From the NCBI RefSeq assembly GCF_013911085.1, contig NZ_JACERN010000042.1:310001-374000 (forward strand): a stretch of DNA of 64,000 bases, read 5' to 3'. Under the pieces are notes generated by a model. That model was not told the origin of the DNA and ran no database searches. It saw only the letters and a program-made list of their open reading frames with translations. Below, piece by piece: positions 19,491-28,750 of the stretch (position 1 is its first letter; each line of letters begins with the position of its first letter). The DNA comes from Aquitalea aquatica (GTDB taxonomy: Bacteria > Pseudomonadota > Gammaproteobacteria > Burkholderiales > Chromobacteriaceae). Position numbers and translations under genes: made by a program.

Positions 19491-20321
19491 ATGCGACTCA
19501 AATTCAGCAAGATGCATGGCCTGGGCAATGATTTTATGGTGATAGACGGCGTCAGACAGACCGTTTCACTGGATACCGACAGAATCCGCCAGCTCGGCAA
19601 CCGCCACTTCGGCATCGGCTTCGACCAGCTCCTGCTGGTGGAATCCCCCCACGCAGAAAACAACGATTTCCGTTACCGTATTTTCAATAACGATGGCAGC
19701 GAAGTAGAACAATGCGGCAATGGCGCACGCTGTTTTGCCAAGTTCGTCTGCGACCAGAAACTGACCAATAAAAAGGCCATCCGGGTGGAGACCGCCAAGG
19801 GCGTGATCATTCCGGAATACCTTGGCCAGAACCAGTCGGTGGTCGACATGGGTGTGCCACGCTTCCGCCCGGTAGACATTCCCTTTGTCGCCGAAGGCGA
19901 AGCCATCACCTATCCGCTGGATATCGCCGACTACAGTTGCGACATCAGTGTGGTGTCGATGGGGAACCCACACGCCGTTCAGGTGGTCGATAGTGTCGAT
20001 ACTGCACCGGTACAGCAACTGGGCACCCTGATTGAAACCCACCACCGCTTCCCGGAAAAGGTTAACGCTGGCTTCATGCAGATTGTTTCGCGGCATGAAA
20101 TCCGCTTGCGCGTGTTTGAACGTGGCGCGGGCGAAACCCTGGCCTGCGGTACCGGTGCCTGCGCTGCGGTGGTATCCGGCATTCGCCGTGGCCTGCTGGA
20201 TGCCAAGGTGCTGGTGCATACCCGCGGTGGCGATCTGCAGATCGAATGGCATGGCGAAGGCCAGGCCGTACGCATGACCGGCCCGGCCATGACCGTTTTC
20301 CAGGGTGAAATCGAAGTCTGA
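19491..20321 (+). CDS. dapF: diaminopimelate epimerase
   Basis: Encodes 276 residues. It interconverts LL- and meso-diaminopimelate for lysine and peptidoglycan. Both catalytic cysteines are visible: C75 in [10 protein letters not shown] and the one in [13 protein letters not shown] near residue 220. The N terminus [15 protein letters not shown] is the family standard and fixes the start, although the ribosome-binding site is weak. It is followed by a DUF484 gene, a conserved pairing in proteobacteria. Confidence 0.97.
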   Translation: MRLKFSKMHGLGNDFMVIDGVRQTVSLDTDRIRQLGNRHFGIGFDQLLLVESPHAENNDFRYRIFNNDGSEVEQCGNGARCFAKFVCDQKLTNKKAIRVETAKGVIIPEYLGQNQSVVDMGVPRFRPVDIPFVAEGEAITYPLDIADYSCDISVVSMGNPHAVQVVDSVDTAPVQQLGTLIETHHRFPEKVNAGFMQIVSRHEIRLRVFERGAGETLACGTGACAAVVSGIRRGLLDAKVLVHTRGGDLQIEWHGEGQAVRMTGPAMTVFQGEIEV

Positions 20322-20358
20322 ACGACCGGACCTACCCTCCATGAAAAGGATGTGATTG

Positions 20359-21009
20359 ATGCATAGCGACGAGGTATTGGCTTACCTGGAGAATCATCCG
20401 GACTTTCTGCAGCACCATGCCGACCGTTTCGGCCTGCGCGCTGCAGCTGCCCAGCAAGACCGGGTAGTGGTGTCGCTGGCCGACCGCCAGATGCTGGAGC
20501 TGAAAGACCGCAACCGCCAGCTGGAAGCGCGCCTGCATCAACTCATCCGCCATGGCGAAGCCAATGACCAGATCATCCACAGCGCACACCGTCTGTCCTT
20601 GGCGCTGCAACGCTGCCTTACCCTGCAGCAGGTAGCCGACGGGCTGGCCAGCTGCTTTCAGCAGGATTTTGCCCTGGAGCGCATGGCCTTGCGTCTGTGG
20701 CACCCGGCAGCCGAGGCCTCGCCGCTGTTCAATGCCCGCCACGAAGTGCAGGCATTGGCGCGCAATCTGTCCGCCCCCTACTGCGGACCTTACGTCAATG
20801 ACGAGGTGCTAGGCTGGTTCCCCGCCACGCCGGTGCTGCAGTCATTCAGCCAGATTCCGCTGACCGATGCCAGCGGGGCAGTTTTTGGCTTGCTGGTGCT
20901 GGCCAGTGATGATGCCCAACGCTTTACCTTCGACATGCATACCCATTACCTGGCCCAAATGGGCGAGATCATTTCTGCAGCATTGCTGCGTGTACTGGGC
21001 CAGGCATGA
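20359..21009 (+). CDS. DUF484 family (GAF-like) protein
   Basis: Encodes 216 residues from the ATG with AAAAGGA eight bases upstream. It starts MHSDEVLAYLENHPDFLQ, the signature of DUF484, followed by a coiled helix (about 38-70) and a GAF-like domain. The family sits between dapF and xerC in many gamma- and beta-proteobacteria; its function is unknown. Here xerC is absent downstream and the stop overlaps the next ATG (ATGA), so a membrane protein takes its place. Confidence 0.9.
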   Translation: MHSDEVLAYLENHPDFLQHHADRFGLRAAAAQQDRVVVSLADRQMLELKDRNRQLEARLHQLIRHGEANDQIIHSAHRLSLALQRCLTLQQVADGLASCFQQDFALERMALRLWHPAAEASPLFNARHEVQALARNLSAPYCGPYVNDEVLGWFPATPVLQSFSQIPLTDASGAVFGLLVLASDDAQRFTFDMHTHYLAQMGEIISAALLRVLGQA

Positions 21010-21575
21010 CAGCAACGTTGGGCGGCTGGATCCTGATTCTCCTGCTGGTAAGTTACTACTTGCACATTCTCTGGCGGCAGATTGCTGCGCGCAGCCCGGT
21101 GGCCATTACCGCTTTCGTGGCCGGCTACTTCATGCTGGCAGCGCTGTTCCGTCACGCTGAGCCCTATCCATTGCTGCGGCCGATCTGGCTACCTTTCATT
21201 TACTGCTATGTCTGGCTGGCTTTCTCCGCCGCCATCTGGCTACTGGCTACCGCCAAAGTGTCACGGCGCGGACTCAGCTTTCCCGGCGAGCCACCCCTGA
21301 TCAGCGCCCTGCTTAGCTCGCAGCTGACGCTGAGCCTGGGCACCCTGCTGCTGTCACCGCTGCTGGACTGGCGCCCCATGGCGGCCTATGTGATGCTGCC
21401 GCCGGTGATCGTGGTGATCAGCTATCTGCTATACCGACTGTTTGCCATCCTGCTGCGGCGCAATGCTGACAATCGGCTCTCCTGGGCGGTGCTGCTGACC
21501 AGTACCCTGCTGTCGCCTCTGCTCAGCATGTTGCTGGGGGCATGGGTCGCACCTTATCTGTTAGGTTGGACCTGA
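21006..21575 (+). CDS. hypothetical integral membrane protein
   Basis: A 189-residue, very hydrophobic protein with about five membrane helices (roughly 5-25, 35-55, 65-85, 100-120 with a break, 135-155, 165-185). It overlaps the DUF484 stop by four bases and is followed by a strong terminator, so it ends the dapF operon. I do not recognise the family. Confidence 0.75.
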   Translation: MTATLGGWILILLLVSYYLHILWRQIAARSPVAITAFVAGYFMLAALFRHAEPYPLLRPIWLPFIYCYVWLAFSAAIWLLATAKVSRRGLSFPGEPPLISALLSSQLTLSLGTLLLSPLLDWRPMAAYVMLPPVIVVISYLLYRLFAILLRRNADNRLSWAVLLTSTLLSPLLSMLLGAWVAPYLLGWT

Positions 21576-21595
21576 CCCAATTCAGCATGGCAATA

Positions 21596-21622
21596 GAAAA
21601 ACCGGCCTCTGGCCGGTTTTTG
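21596..21622. terminator. bidirectional rho-independent terminator
   Basis: AAAAACCGGCC-TCT-GGCCGGTTTTT, between the dapF operon and the convergent aroF gene. Confidence 0.95.
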
Positions 21623-21638
21623 CATGACTGCCAGCAGC

Positions 21639-22658
21639 TCAGGCCAGTGTACGGCCAAGCGCCAAGGCCAGTGCAGCCAGCTCACCCAGCAGTTGCCGGA
21701 AGTCCTGCGGATTGAGCGCCTGTTCGCCATCACACCAGGCATTGGCAGGATCCGGGTGAATGTCCAGCATCAGCCCATCCGCACCTGCTGCGATGGCGGC
21801 CTTGGCCAGGGACGGCACCATCCAGGCCTTGCCGCCGGCATGGCTGGGGTCGACGATGACTGGCAGATGGGTTTCCCGCTTCAATACCGGGATGGATGAC
21901 AAATCCAGCATATTGCGATAACTCGGCTCGAAGCTGCGCACGCCGCGTTCGCAGAAAATAATGTTGTGGTTGCCACCTGCTGCAATGTGTTCAGCTGCCA
22001 TCAGCCACTCGGTAAGTGTGGCCGATGGGCCGCGCTTGAGAATGACCGGCTTGTTGATCCGCCCTACCTCTTTGAGCAAACCGACATTCTGCATATTGCG
22101 TGCGCCGATTTCGATCATGTCGACATCCAGCCCCAGGAATGTCTCCAGCATGCGCACGTCCAGTAGCTCGCTCACCATGGGCAAGCCATGCCGGCGGGAT
22201 TCCTGGCGCAATTGTTCCAGTCCGGCCACGCCGATTCCGGGAAACGCATAGGGGCTGGTGCGCGGTTTGAAGGCGCCACCACGCAGCAAGCGGCAACCTC
22301 CGGCTTTGACCAGCTCAGCGCACTGGGCCATCTGCTCGGCGGTTTCCACCGCGGCCGGTCCGGCGATGATCTGGATGGCCTTGCCGCCAAAGGCCTGGCC
22401 GCGCACTTGCACCACGCTGTCTGCCGGGTGTACTTCACGCGAAACGATGCGGTAATCCTTTACCACTCGCATGGCCCGTTCCACGCCCGGCATCAGCTCG
22501 AAAGCATCCGGACTGAACACCCGTTCGTCCCCCACCGCACCGATGATGGTGCGCTCGGTACCGCGCGAAACATGCTCGCTCAATCCGGCGGCGCGAATCT
22601 TGTCTACTACCGCCTGGATATATTCATCCGGGGCGTGGTGCTTCATCACAATAATCAT
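21639..22658 (-). CDS. aroF: 3-deoxy-7-phosphoheptulonate synthase (type I beta, with N-terminal regulatory domain)
   Basis: Encodes 339 residues. It condenses phosphoenolpyruvate and erythrose-4-phosphate, the first shikimate step. An N-terminal ferredoxin-like regulatory domain (about 1-70, MIIVMKHHAPDEYIQAV) is followed by the TIM barrel with AGPAAVETAEQ, RGGAFKPRTSPYAFPG, LKRGPSATL and VDPSHAGGK. This is the Thermotoga/Bacillus-type architecture in which the N-terminal domain senses aromatic amino acids. The ribosome-binding site AGGA lies 8 bases upstream. pheA lies about 1.4 kb upstream on the same strand. Confidence 0.93.
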   Translation of the reverse strand: MIIVMKHHAPDEYIQAVVDKIRAAGLSEHVSRGTERTIIGAVGDERVFSPDAFELMPGVERAMRVVKDYRIVSREVHPADSVVQVRGQAFGGKAIQIIAGPAAVETAEQMAQCAELVKAGGCRLLRGGAFKPRTSPYAFPGIGVAGLEQLRQESRRHGLPMVSELLDVRMLETFLGLDVDMIEIGARNMQNVGLLKEVGRINKPVILKRGPSATLTEWLMAAEHIAAGGNHNIIFCERGVRSFEPSYRNMLDLSSIPVLKRETHLPVIVDPSHAGGKAWMVPSLAKAAIAAGADGLMLDIHPDPANAWCDGEQALNPQDFRQLLGELAALALALGRTLA

Positions 22659-22765
22659 GCTGATTTCCTGCTAGGGAAAGGTCCAGCCTGCCTCTGCAGA
22701 CGCGGACGGAGCTAACGGTTCGACTGCGCGATTCTACCAGATCACACCAGATAGCCGACGGCTGG

Positions 22766-23332
22766 CTATTTGCGCAAATGCTGCCATTGTCGTGACAGGC
22801 GACGGCCCAGCCGCATCCACACCACCGGTCGCCGGCGTGTACGCAGCTGGCGCAACAAGGCCTGCGCAGCCTGCCAGTAGCGCGAGGCGGCCAACCGGTC
22901 AAAGACATATGCCTTCAGGCGCAGGAAAGCCTGATAGCTACGCGCAAACCAGGCCACCTGCAGCAGCTGATTGCGAGTCAGCTCGAACAGGCGCGCAGCG
23001 ACGGCAGTGCCCAGCAGCTTGGCCAGCACAATCACCAGCAGACCAAACAAGGCATGGCCACGGCCGATCAGCAATACGGCCATCAGTTTTACCGGTAGCA
23101 GGCCCAGCACCGGCAGCAAAAACAGGCTGAGCGCAATGGCCGGTGGGCGGCTGGCAATCCAGCGCTCGATCTGGCGCAATAGCGGCAATCGGCCAAGCCT
23201 GGCCAGTATCGCCGCCAATTCGTCCCAGGCAAATTCCTCGAAGGCGATTAGTAGTGCTGCCAGCAGCACCAGCGGGCCGCTCACGATGCGCTTGATGCGC
23301 CAGGTAATGGTTTTACTGCGGCTGTCGCACAT
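22766..23332 (-). CDS. hypothetical transmembrane protein
   Basis: Encodes 188 residues from MCDSRSKTITWRIK. Hydrophobic spans lie at about 18-35 and at 65-110 (IALSLFLLPVLGLLPVKLMAV and FGLLVIVLAKLLG), and a basic C-terminal tail is rich in Arg. It is an inner-membrane protein of unknown function. The start is chosen by composition; there is no good ribosome-binding site. It precedes aroF by about 100 bases and follows the LOG gene with only a short gap. Confidence 0.65.
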   Translation of the reverse strand: MCDSRSKTITWRIKRIVSGPLVLLAALLIAFEEFAWDELAAILARLGRLPLLRQIERWIASRPPAIALSLFLLPVLGLLPVKLMAVLLIGRGHALFGLLVIVLAKLLGTAVAARLFELTRNQLLQVAWFARSYQAFLRLKAYVFDRLAASRYWQAAQALLRQLRTRRRPVVWMRLGRRLSRQWQHLRK

Positions 23333-23369
23333 GGCGGGCTTTATGAAAGACGATGGCTTACAGGTGGGG

Positions 23370-23951
23370 TCAGGTATGGGCCAGATCAAGCCACTTGGCG
23401 GTGTGGCGCGGCTGATAATTACGCATGGTGTCCAGTAGTGTCAGGATGTCGGGCGAATGGCTGAACAATTCCATATTACTGGCCGGCACAAAACCTTCGG
23501 CCACGGCATGCCGGGTCAGCGCCAGCAGCGGTTGATAAAAGCCGGCCACATCCAGCAGCCCCACCGGCTTGTCGTGCACGGCGAGCTGCGCCCAGGTGAG
23601 GATTTCAAACAGTTCGTCAAACGTGCCAAAGCCACCGGGCAGTGCGACAAAGCCATCCGCCAGTTCGGCCATCAGCGCCTTGCGCTGGTGCATGGTGTCG
23701 GTGACGTGTAGCTCGGTCAGGCCCAGATGGGCCACTTCCTTGGCCTTGAGAAATTCCGGAATCACACCAATCACCTTGCCGCCAGCGGCTAGCGCTGCAT
23801 CAGCCGCCACACCCATCAAGCCCACCTTGCCCGCGCCATAGACCAGGGTGATGCCCTGCTCGGCCAGCGTGCGGCCAAAATCGGCGGCGGCGGTGATGTA
23901 TTCTGGGCGCTGGCCCTTGTTGGAGCCACAAAACAGACAAACAGACTTCAT
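23370..23951 (-). CDS. LOG family protein (TIGR00730 type)
   Basis: A 193-residue Rossmann-like protein. The motif PGGFGTFDELFE (consensus PGGxGTxxE) and the N terminus CLFCGSNKG define the family. Members are nucleotide 5'-monophosphate phosphoribohydrolases related to plant LONELY GUY, releasing a base (cytokinin in plants) from its ribotide. The bacterial role is mostly uncertain. It lies after the pheA terminator, so probably has its own promoter. Confidence 0.9.
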   Translation of the reverse strand: MKSVCLFCGSNKGQRPEYITAAADFGRTLAEQGITLVYGAGKVGLMGVAADAALAAGGKVIGVIPEFLKAKEVAHLGLTELHVTDTMHQRKALMAELADGFVALPGGFGTFDELFEILTWAQLAVHDKPVGLLDVAGFYQPLLALTRHAVAEGFVPASNMELFSHSPDILTLLDTMRNYQPRHTAKWLDLAHT

Positions 23952-23965
23952 GCTTACACTCTCCC

Positions 23966-24005
23966 AAAAAGCCGCAGCCGGGTGGAGTGCTCCAGCCCGG
24001 CTGCG
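23966..24005 (-). terminator. rho-independent terminator of pheA
   Basis: Ten-base perfect stem CGCAGCCGGG / CCCGGCTGCG followed on the minus strand by GCTTTTTGG. Confidence 0.9.
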
Positions 24006-24023
24006 TATTGCATGACGATAAAC

Positions 24024-25097
24024 TTACAAAACGGCTTGCGGGTAGGAACCCAATACCTTGACGAAGGAAGTGCGTTCTGCCAACCCGGCCAGCGCAGTAG
24101 CGACATTGGCGTCGTCGTGATGACCTTCCATGTCGATGAAGAACACATAGTCCCACAGGCCAGCACGCGACGGCCGCGATTCGAACTTGGTCATGGAGAC
24201 GCCATTGTCCGCAACCGGTGCCAGCAACTGGTGCACGGCACCCGGGCGATTGGGGGCGGCCACCACAATCGACGTCTTGTCCTGACCGGTTGCCCCCACC
24301 TGCTGGTGACCCAGCACCAGGAAGCGCGTGGTGTTGTTGGGTTCGTCTTCGATGTTTTCCGCCAGCTTGACCAGGCCATAGCGCTCGGCTGCGGCCTGAC
24401 CGGCGATGGCTGCGGCCTGACCATCTTCACTGGCCAGACGGGCGGCTTCGGCATTGCTCGCCACCGACACGCGCTCCACGCTGTCCGGCAGGTTCTTGTT
24501 CAGCCATTCGTGACACTGCGCCAAAGCCTGGGCATGGGCATAGACGCGGGTGATGCCGGCCACGCCCTCTTGCTTGCGTAGCAGATGGTGATGAATGCGC
24601 AGCACCACTTCACCACAGATGCGCAAGGGGCTGCTGACCATCAAATCCAGCGTGCGCCCTACCGCGCCTTCAGTGCTGTTTTCCACCGGGGCAACCACAT
24701 AATCCAGCGCGCGCGATTCTACCAGGCGGAAAGCCTCGTCTACCGAGGCGCAAGCCACGGTATGCGCGGCATGGCCGAAATGTTTGGTGGCTGCCAACTG
24801 GGTAAACGTACCCTCCGGGCCGAGATAGGCAATGGACAGCGGCTTTTCCAGGGCCAGGCATTCCGACATCACCTCGCGGAACAATCGCGCCACGCTTTCA
24901 TTCGGCAGCGGGCCGGGGTTGAGCTGCTGGATGCGGCGCAAGACTTGCGCTTCGCGCTCCGGGCGGTAGATGATGCCGCCACCTTTGATCTCGCCGATTT
25001 CGCGGGCGTGATTGGCGCGGCTATTCAGCAGATTGAGAATTTCCACATCGATGGCGTCGATGGCGTCGCGGTGTTGCTTCAGCAGTTCTTCTGACAC
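24024..25097 (-). CDS. pheA: bifunctional chorismate mutase / prephenate dehydratase
   Basis: Encodes 357 residues that make phenylpyruvate from chorismate. An AroQ chorismate mutase domain (about 1-90, DAIDVEILNLLNSRANHA) is followed by a prephenate dehydratase domain (about 95-275, with TTRFLVLG) and an ACT regulatory domain (about 285-350, ESRPSRAGLWDYVFF), which binds phenylalanine for feedback. It follows the O-methyltransferase gene by four bases, hence likely cotranscribed, and ends at a strong terminator. Confidence 0.96.
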   Translation of the reverse strand: MSEELLKQHRDAIDAIDVEILNLLNSRANHAREIGEIKGGGIIYRPEREAQVLRRIQQLNPGPLPNESVARLFREVMSECLALEKPLSIAYLGPEGTFTQLAATKHFGHAAHTVACASVDEAFRLVESRALDYVVAPVENSTEGAVGRTLDLMVSSPLRICGEVVLRIHHHLLRKQEGVAGITRVYAHAQALAQCHEWLNKNLPDSVERVSVASNAEAARLASEDGQAAAIAGQAAAERYGLVKLAENIEDEPNNTTRFLVLGHQQVGATGQDKTSIVVAAPNRPGAVHQLLAPVADNGVSMTKFESRPSRAGLWDYVFFIDMEGHHDDANVATALAGLAERTSFVKVLGSYPQAVL

Positions 25098-25101
25098 GTA
25101 A

Positions 25102-25689
25102 TCAATCTTTCACTATGACAAACTGGCCTTTTCCGATCTGGTAAGTTTCCGCGAGATAGCCTTCCGTCGCAAGCACCAGTCGTATGAAATCGGCACATTC
25201 CGCAGCATGCGACAAAACATTGTCCACCACGATCAGCCCGCCCGGGCGCAAAACCCGGCATAAAGCCGGCCAGTAAGCGGCGTAACAGCTGCGGTCGGCA
25301 TCGAGAAACACCATATCTACGCTACTGTCTGTCTGGGCAGACAAATAAGCGCCGGCATCTTCGCAGCGCAGTGTCACCTTGGCGCTCAGGGCAAAGTCTT
25401 GCAGATGCGCTGCGGCCTGCTGCTGTTTGGCGGGCAGAATATCCAGGCTGGTGATGCTGCCGGCGCGGTCGCGCAAGGCCAGCGCCAGCCACAGGGTGGA
25501 ATAACCATTGGATGTGCCAATTTCCAGCACCTGCCGCGGATTGGCATGACGCAGCAGCTGATAGAGAAAACGCCCGGTATCCGGCGTGATGAACAGGTTT
25601 TTCTGTGCCCGCTCACTGGTGGCGGCGTCATGGCGCTCGCCCTGCTCCCAGATGGCTTGCAGTCTGGTGAGTACCTGGCTTGTCAGCAT
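25102..25689 (-). CDS. SAM-dependent O-methyltransferase
   Basis: Encodes 195 residues of the class I methyltransferase fold close to catechol/caffeoyl-CoA O-methyltransferases. Motif I is VLEIGTSNGYSTLWLA, followed by SLDILPAKQQ and VFLDADRSCYAAYW, with metal-ligand-type acidic residues. The substrate is unknown. It is cytoplasmic, has no signal peptide, and is tightly linked to pheA. Confidence 0.85.
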   Translation of the reverse strand: MLTSQVLTRLQAIWEQGERHDAATSERAQKNLFITPDTGRFLYQLLRHANPRQVLEIGTSNGYSTLWLALALRDRAGSITSLDILPAKQQQAAAHLQDFALSAKVTLRCEDAGAYLSAQTDSSVDMVFLDADRSCYAAYWPALCRVLRPGGLIVVDNVLSHAAECADFIRLVLATEGYLAETYQIGKGQFVIVKD

Positions 25690-25707
25690 AAGTTTTCCCT
25701 CTTGTGG

Positions 25708-25824
25708 TCAGAAACAGGCGGTAATCAGGTCCGCAAAAGACAGGACAAAGCGTGGCTGCTGATACATGGCCAGCAGCGCTGGCAGAATGATGGCAGCCAA
25801 TAGCAGCCAGCCGGCGCTTTTCAT
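25708..25824 (-). CDS. 38-residue membrane peptide coupled to the MFS gene
   Basis: Its ATG overlaps the stop codon of the MFS gene (ATGA). The peptide MKSAGWLLLAAIILPALLAM plus an 18-residue tail is a single hydrophobic helix, about residues 5-20. Its location and coupling suggest a genuine small protein, perhaps a transporter accessory peptide, but there is no homology evidence and it could be untranslated. Confidence 0.45.
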   Translation of the reverse strand: MKSAGWLLLAAIILPALLAMYQQPRFVLSFADLITACF

Positions 25825-27044
25825 GTGGCTGCCCGTTCGGCAAAGGCGGCGGAAGCGCGCTCGCGTATCGGCAGGTTGGCGAGCGCAGCCATAACTCCCA
25901 GTACGATGGCAATGCCCCACACGATGTTGTAATTGCCGTTCAGGTCGTACAGCTTGCCGCCCAGCCACACCCCAAGAAAGCTGCCTACCTGATGCGAGAA
26001 AAACACCGCGCCGGACAACATGCCCAGATGCTGTACGCCAAACTGGCTGGCAATCACGCCATTGGTCAGCGGCACGGTGGATAGCCACAGGAAACCCATC
26101 ACAGAAGCGAAAATCAGCACCGATGGCACGGACAGCGGCAGCAGCAGGAACAGGCCAATGGCAATGCTGCGCGCCAGATAAATGCCGGCCAGCAAGGGCG
26201 GCTTGGCAAAGCGGCTGCCGGCTTCGCCAAACAGGAAGGTGCCAAAGATATTGAACAGGCCGATCAGTGCCAAGGCCATGCTGGCGACATTGCCACCCAT
26301 GCCGTGGTCACGCAGATAGGCTGGCAGATGCACGCCGATAAACACCACCTGGAAACCACAGACGAAATAACCGGCCATCAACAGGCGGAAACCTGGCTCG
26401 GTCCAGGCGCGGCTAAAGGTATGCAGCATGCCTTGCAGCAAGTGTGGATGGCTGTGCGGCTGTGCAGTTTGCGGCAGCGCGGCGGCCTGGCGGGTTAGCG
26501 AGCGTCCCAGCGGCAACATCAACAAGGCGCAAGCCCCCAGCACCAGCAAGGCCGGCAGCCAGCCCAGGCCATCGATCAGCGAGCGTTCGATCGGCACCAT
26601 GGCGAACTGGCCAAAAGACCCTGCGGCGGCGGTAAGACCCATGGCGCGCGAACGATAGGCAGCCGGTACGGTGCGGCCCAGCACACCGAATATCACGCTA
26701 TAGGTGGTACCGGACAGCGCCAATCCCAACAGCACGCCGGCGGAAAGGGAGAATATCACCGGGCTGGCCGACACCGTCATCAGCAGCAAGCCCAAGGCAT
26801 ACAGCAGACCACCGCCCAGCAATACCTTACCCGGGCCGTGGCGGTCGGCCAATGCGCCGGCAAAGGGCTGGGCCAGGCCCCACACCAGATTCTGCATGCC
26901 CAGTGCAAAGGCAAAGCTCTCGCGCGTCCAGCCAAAGGCTGAAGTCATGGGGGGCATGAAGAAACCGAAGCCATGGCGAATACCCATGGCCAGTGAAACG
27001 ATGAGGCCGCCCGCAAGCAGCAAGCGTTGAATGGAGCGGTCCAT
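25821..27044 (-). CDS. MFS transporter
   Basis: Encodes 407 residues with about 12 membrane helices. The loop between helices 2 and 3 has the MFS signature GALADRHGPGKVLLGG, and helix 11 begins AVFFSHQVGSFLGVWLGG. It resembles the monocarboxylate/oxalate-formate-like or OFA-type group, but substrate cannot be read from sequence. The start was placed at MDRSIQRLLLAGG; an upstream in-frame ATG pair at 27077-27080 is an alternative. The serC terminator lies just upstream, so it needs its own promoter or readthrough. Confidence 0.88.
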   Translation of the reverse strand: MDRSIQRLLLAGGLIVSLAMGIRHGFGFFMPPMTSAFGWTRESFAFALGMQNLVWGLAQPFAGALADRHGPGKVLLGGGLLYALGLLLMTVSASPVIFSLSAGVLLGLALSGTTYSVIFGVLGRTVPAAYRSRAMGLTAAAGSFGQFAMVPIERSLIDGLGWLPALLVLGACALLMLPLGRSLTRQAAALPQTAQPHSHPHLLQGMLHTFSRAWTEPGFRLLMAGYFVCGFQVVFIGVHLPAYLRDHGMGGNVASMALALIGLFNIFGTFLFGEAGSRFAKPPLLAGIYLARSIAIGLFLLLPLSVPSVLIFASVMGFLWLSTVPLTNGVIASQFGVQHLGMLSGAVFFSHQVGSFLGVWLGGKLYDLNGNYNIVWGIAIVLGVMAALANLPIRERASAAFAERAAT

Positions 27045-27098
27045 GGAATGATTTCCGATATTGTTATGGTCATCCATCATAAGACTGCAGCGCACAAG

Positions 27099-27126
27099 AA
27101 AAAACCCGTGTTCAATACGGGTTTTT
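27099..27126 (-). terminator. rho-independent terminator of serC
   Basis: AAACCCGT / ACGGGTTT stem, seven-base loop, flanking A- and T-runs. Confidence 0.88.
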
Positions 27127-27159
27127 GCACACACTGTCGCCACAGCAGAACAATCACGC

Positions 27160-28245
27160 TCAGCCGTGCTGGCGGGCGAAATCCTGCATGAAGTTGGCCA
27201 GAGCCTTGACGCCTTCAATCGGCATGGCGTTGTAGATGGAAGCACGCATGCCACCAACCACGCGATGACCCTTGAGCTGGATCAGGCCGTTTTTGCGCGC
27301 TTCCATCAGGAAGCTCTCTTCCAGCGCGTCGTCCTTCAGGCGGAACACCACATTCATGCGCGAACGGAACGGTGCATCGATATGGGTATGGTAGAAGCCT
27401 TCGCTGGCCTCGATGGCGTGATACAGCAGGCCGGCCTTCTCTGCATTGCGGCTTTCCATGCCCTTGACCCCGCCCAATTGCTTCAGCCACTTGAATACCA
27501 GGCCGGCAATATAGATGGGATAGGTCGCCGGGGTGTTGTACATGGAGTCGGCAGCGGCGTGGGTTTGATAATTCAGCATGGTGGGCAGGTCGGCACGGGC
27601 GCGGCCCAGCAGATCCTCGCGCACCAGCAAGACCACCAGGCCGGACGGGCCGATATTCTTCTGCGCGCCGGCATAGATCAGGCCGAACTTGCTGACATCC
27701 ACTTCACGCGACAGAAAGTCGGACGACATGTCACAAACCAGCGGCACGCCTTGATCCGCAGGCACAAAGGGGAACTGCAGGCCGCCGATGGTTTCGTTGG
27801 AGGTGTAGTGCAGATAAGCGGCATTGGGGTCACGCTGCCAGGTGTCTTCTGCCGGTACATAGGCAAAATTACGGTCTTCGCTGCTGGCCACCACATTGAC
27901 ATGGCAATAACGGCGCGCTTCCTTGACTGCCAGCTTGGACCAGTGGCCGGTATTGACGATGTCCACCGACTGTTTGTCACCCAGCAGATTGAGCGGCACC
28001 ATGGAAAACTGCATGGAGGCGCCACCCTGCAGGAATAGCACCTTGTAACCGGCTGGAACGTGCATCAGCTCACGCAGATCGTGTTCGGCATCATGGATGA
28101 TTTCCATGAATTCCTTGCCGCGATGGCTCATTTCCATTACCGACATGCCGGAGCCGTGCCAGTCCAGCATTTCGCTCTGGGCTTGAGCCAGTACTTCGTG
28201 GGGCAATACCGCCGGTCCGGCAGAAAAGTTATACACCTTGGCCAT
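27160..28245 (-). CDS. serC: phosphoserine aminotransferase
   Basis: A 361-residue class V PLP aminotransferase converting 3-phosphohydroxypyruvate to phosphoserine (also used for pyridoxine). The start YNFSAGPAVLPHEVL and the PLP-lysine motif YAGAQKNIGPSGL near residue 197 are diagnostic. It lies near gyrA and pheA, the conserved beta/gamma-proteobacterial gyrA-serC-pheA neighbourhood, here interrupted by thioesterase, MFS and methyltransferase genes. Confidence 0.97.
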   Translation of the reverse strand: MAKVYNFSAGPAVLPHEVLAQAQSEMLDWHGSGMSVMEMSHRGKEFMEIIHDAEHDLRELMHVPAGYKVLFLQGGASMQFSMVPLNLLGDKQSVDIVNTGHWSKLAVKEARRYCHVNVVASSEDRNFAYVPAEDTWQRDPNAAYLHYTSNETIGGLQFPFVPADQGVPLVCDMSSDFLSREVDVSKFGLIYAGAQKNIGPSGLVVLLVREDLLGRARADLPTMLNYQTHAAADSMYNTPATYPIYIAGLVFKWLKQLGGVKGMESRNAEKAGLLYHAIEASEGFYHTHIDAPFRSRMNVVFRLKDDALEESFLMEARKNGLIQLKGHRVVGGMRASIYNAMPIEGVKALANFMQDFARQHG

Positions 28246-28306
28246 GTCTGTCCTCAGTCATTGCTTCAATGTTGCGGCATGACCCGGCAGGCCATGCCGG
28301 TGTGTG

Positions 28307-28750
28307 TCACTGCGTGAGCAGGAAATGGGCCCGGGCAACAGCCACCGGCTTGCGGCGGTCTTCCTGCCAGGCTTCTATCAATACATGGGCTACACGCTTG
28401 CCCTGCTTGGTGATTTCGCAGCGGGCAAACAGGGTTTGCGGCCGGCCTGAACGCAGGTAATCCAGCGAAAAATCGACAATCTTGGGGGCTTCCAGTGATT
28501 CGCGATGCCAGATCAGGTGCAAGAGTGCGGCATTTTCCAGAAAGCCGCCAATCAGTCCGCCGTGCAGCGCCGGCAAAGCGGTATTGCCGACATTGCGCGG
28601 ATAAAACGGCAACTGGAACAGCAGTTCGCCATCGTCACCCGTGCTCACTTCCACGCCCATCAGCCGGGCATAGGGAATGGCCTCGCACAGGGCGGCAACA
28701 TTATTGTCATCGCGGAGCGCGGCCAGTTGCTGCATGAATTCACTCATCAT
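28307..28750 (-). CDS. PaaI-type hotdog thioesterase (second of pair)
   Basis: Encodes 147 residues. The hotdog helix lies around ALHGGLIGGFLENAALLHL, where PaaI-type enzymes carry HGG followed by the catalytic acidic residue or Asn. It overlaps the preceding gene by four bases (ATGATGA), so translation is coupled. A paralogue-like neighbour sits directly upstream, and the two may form a heteromer or have different acyl chain preference; this is inference. Confidence 0.85.
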   Translation of the reverse strand: MMSEFMQQLAALRDDNNVAALCEAIPYARLMGVEVSTGDDGELLFQLPFYPRNVGNTALPALHGGLIGGFLENAALLHLIWHRESLEAPKIVDFSLDYLRSGRPQTLFARCEITKQGKRVAHVLIEAWQEDRRKPVAVARAHFLLTQ

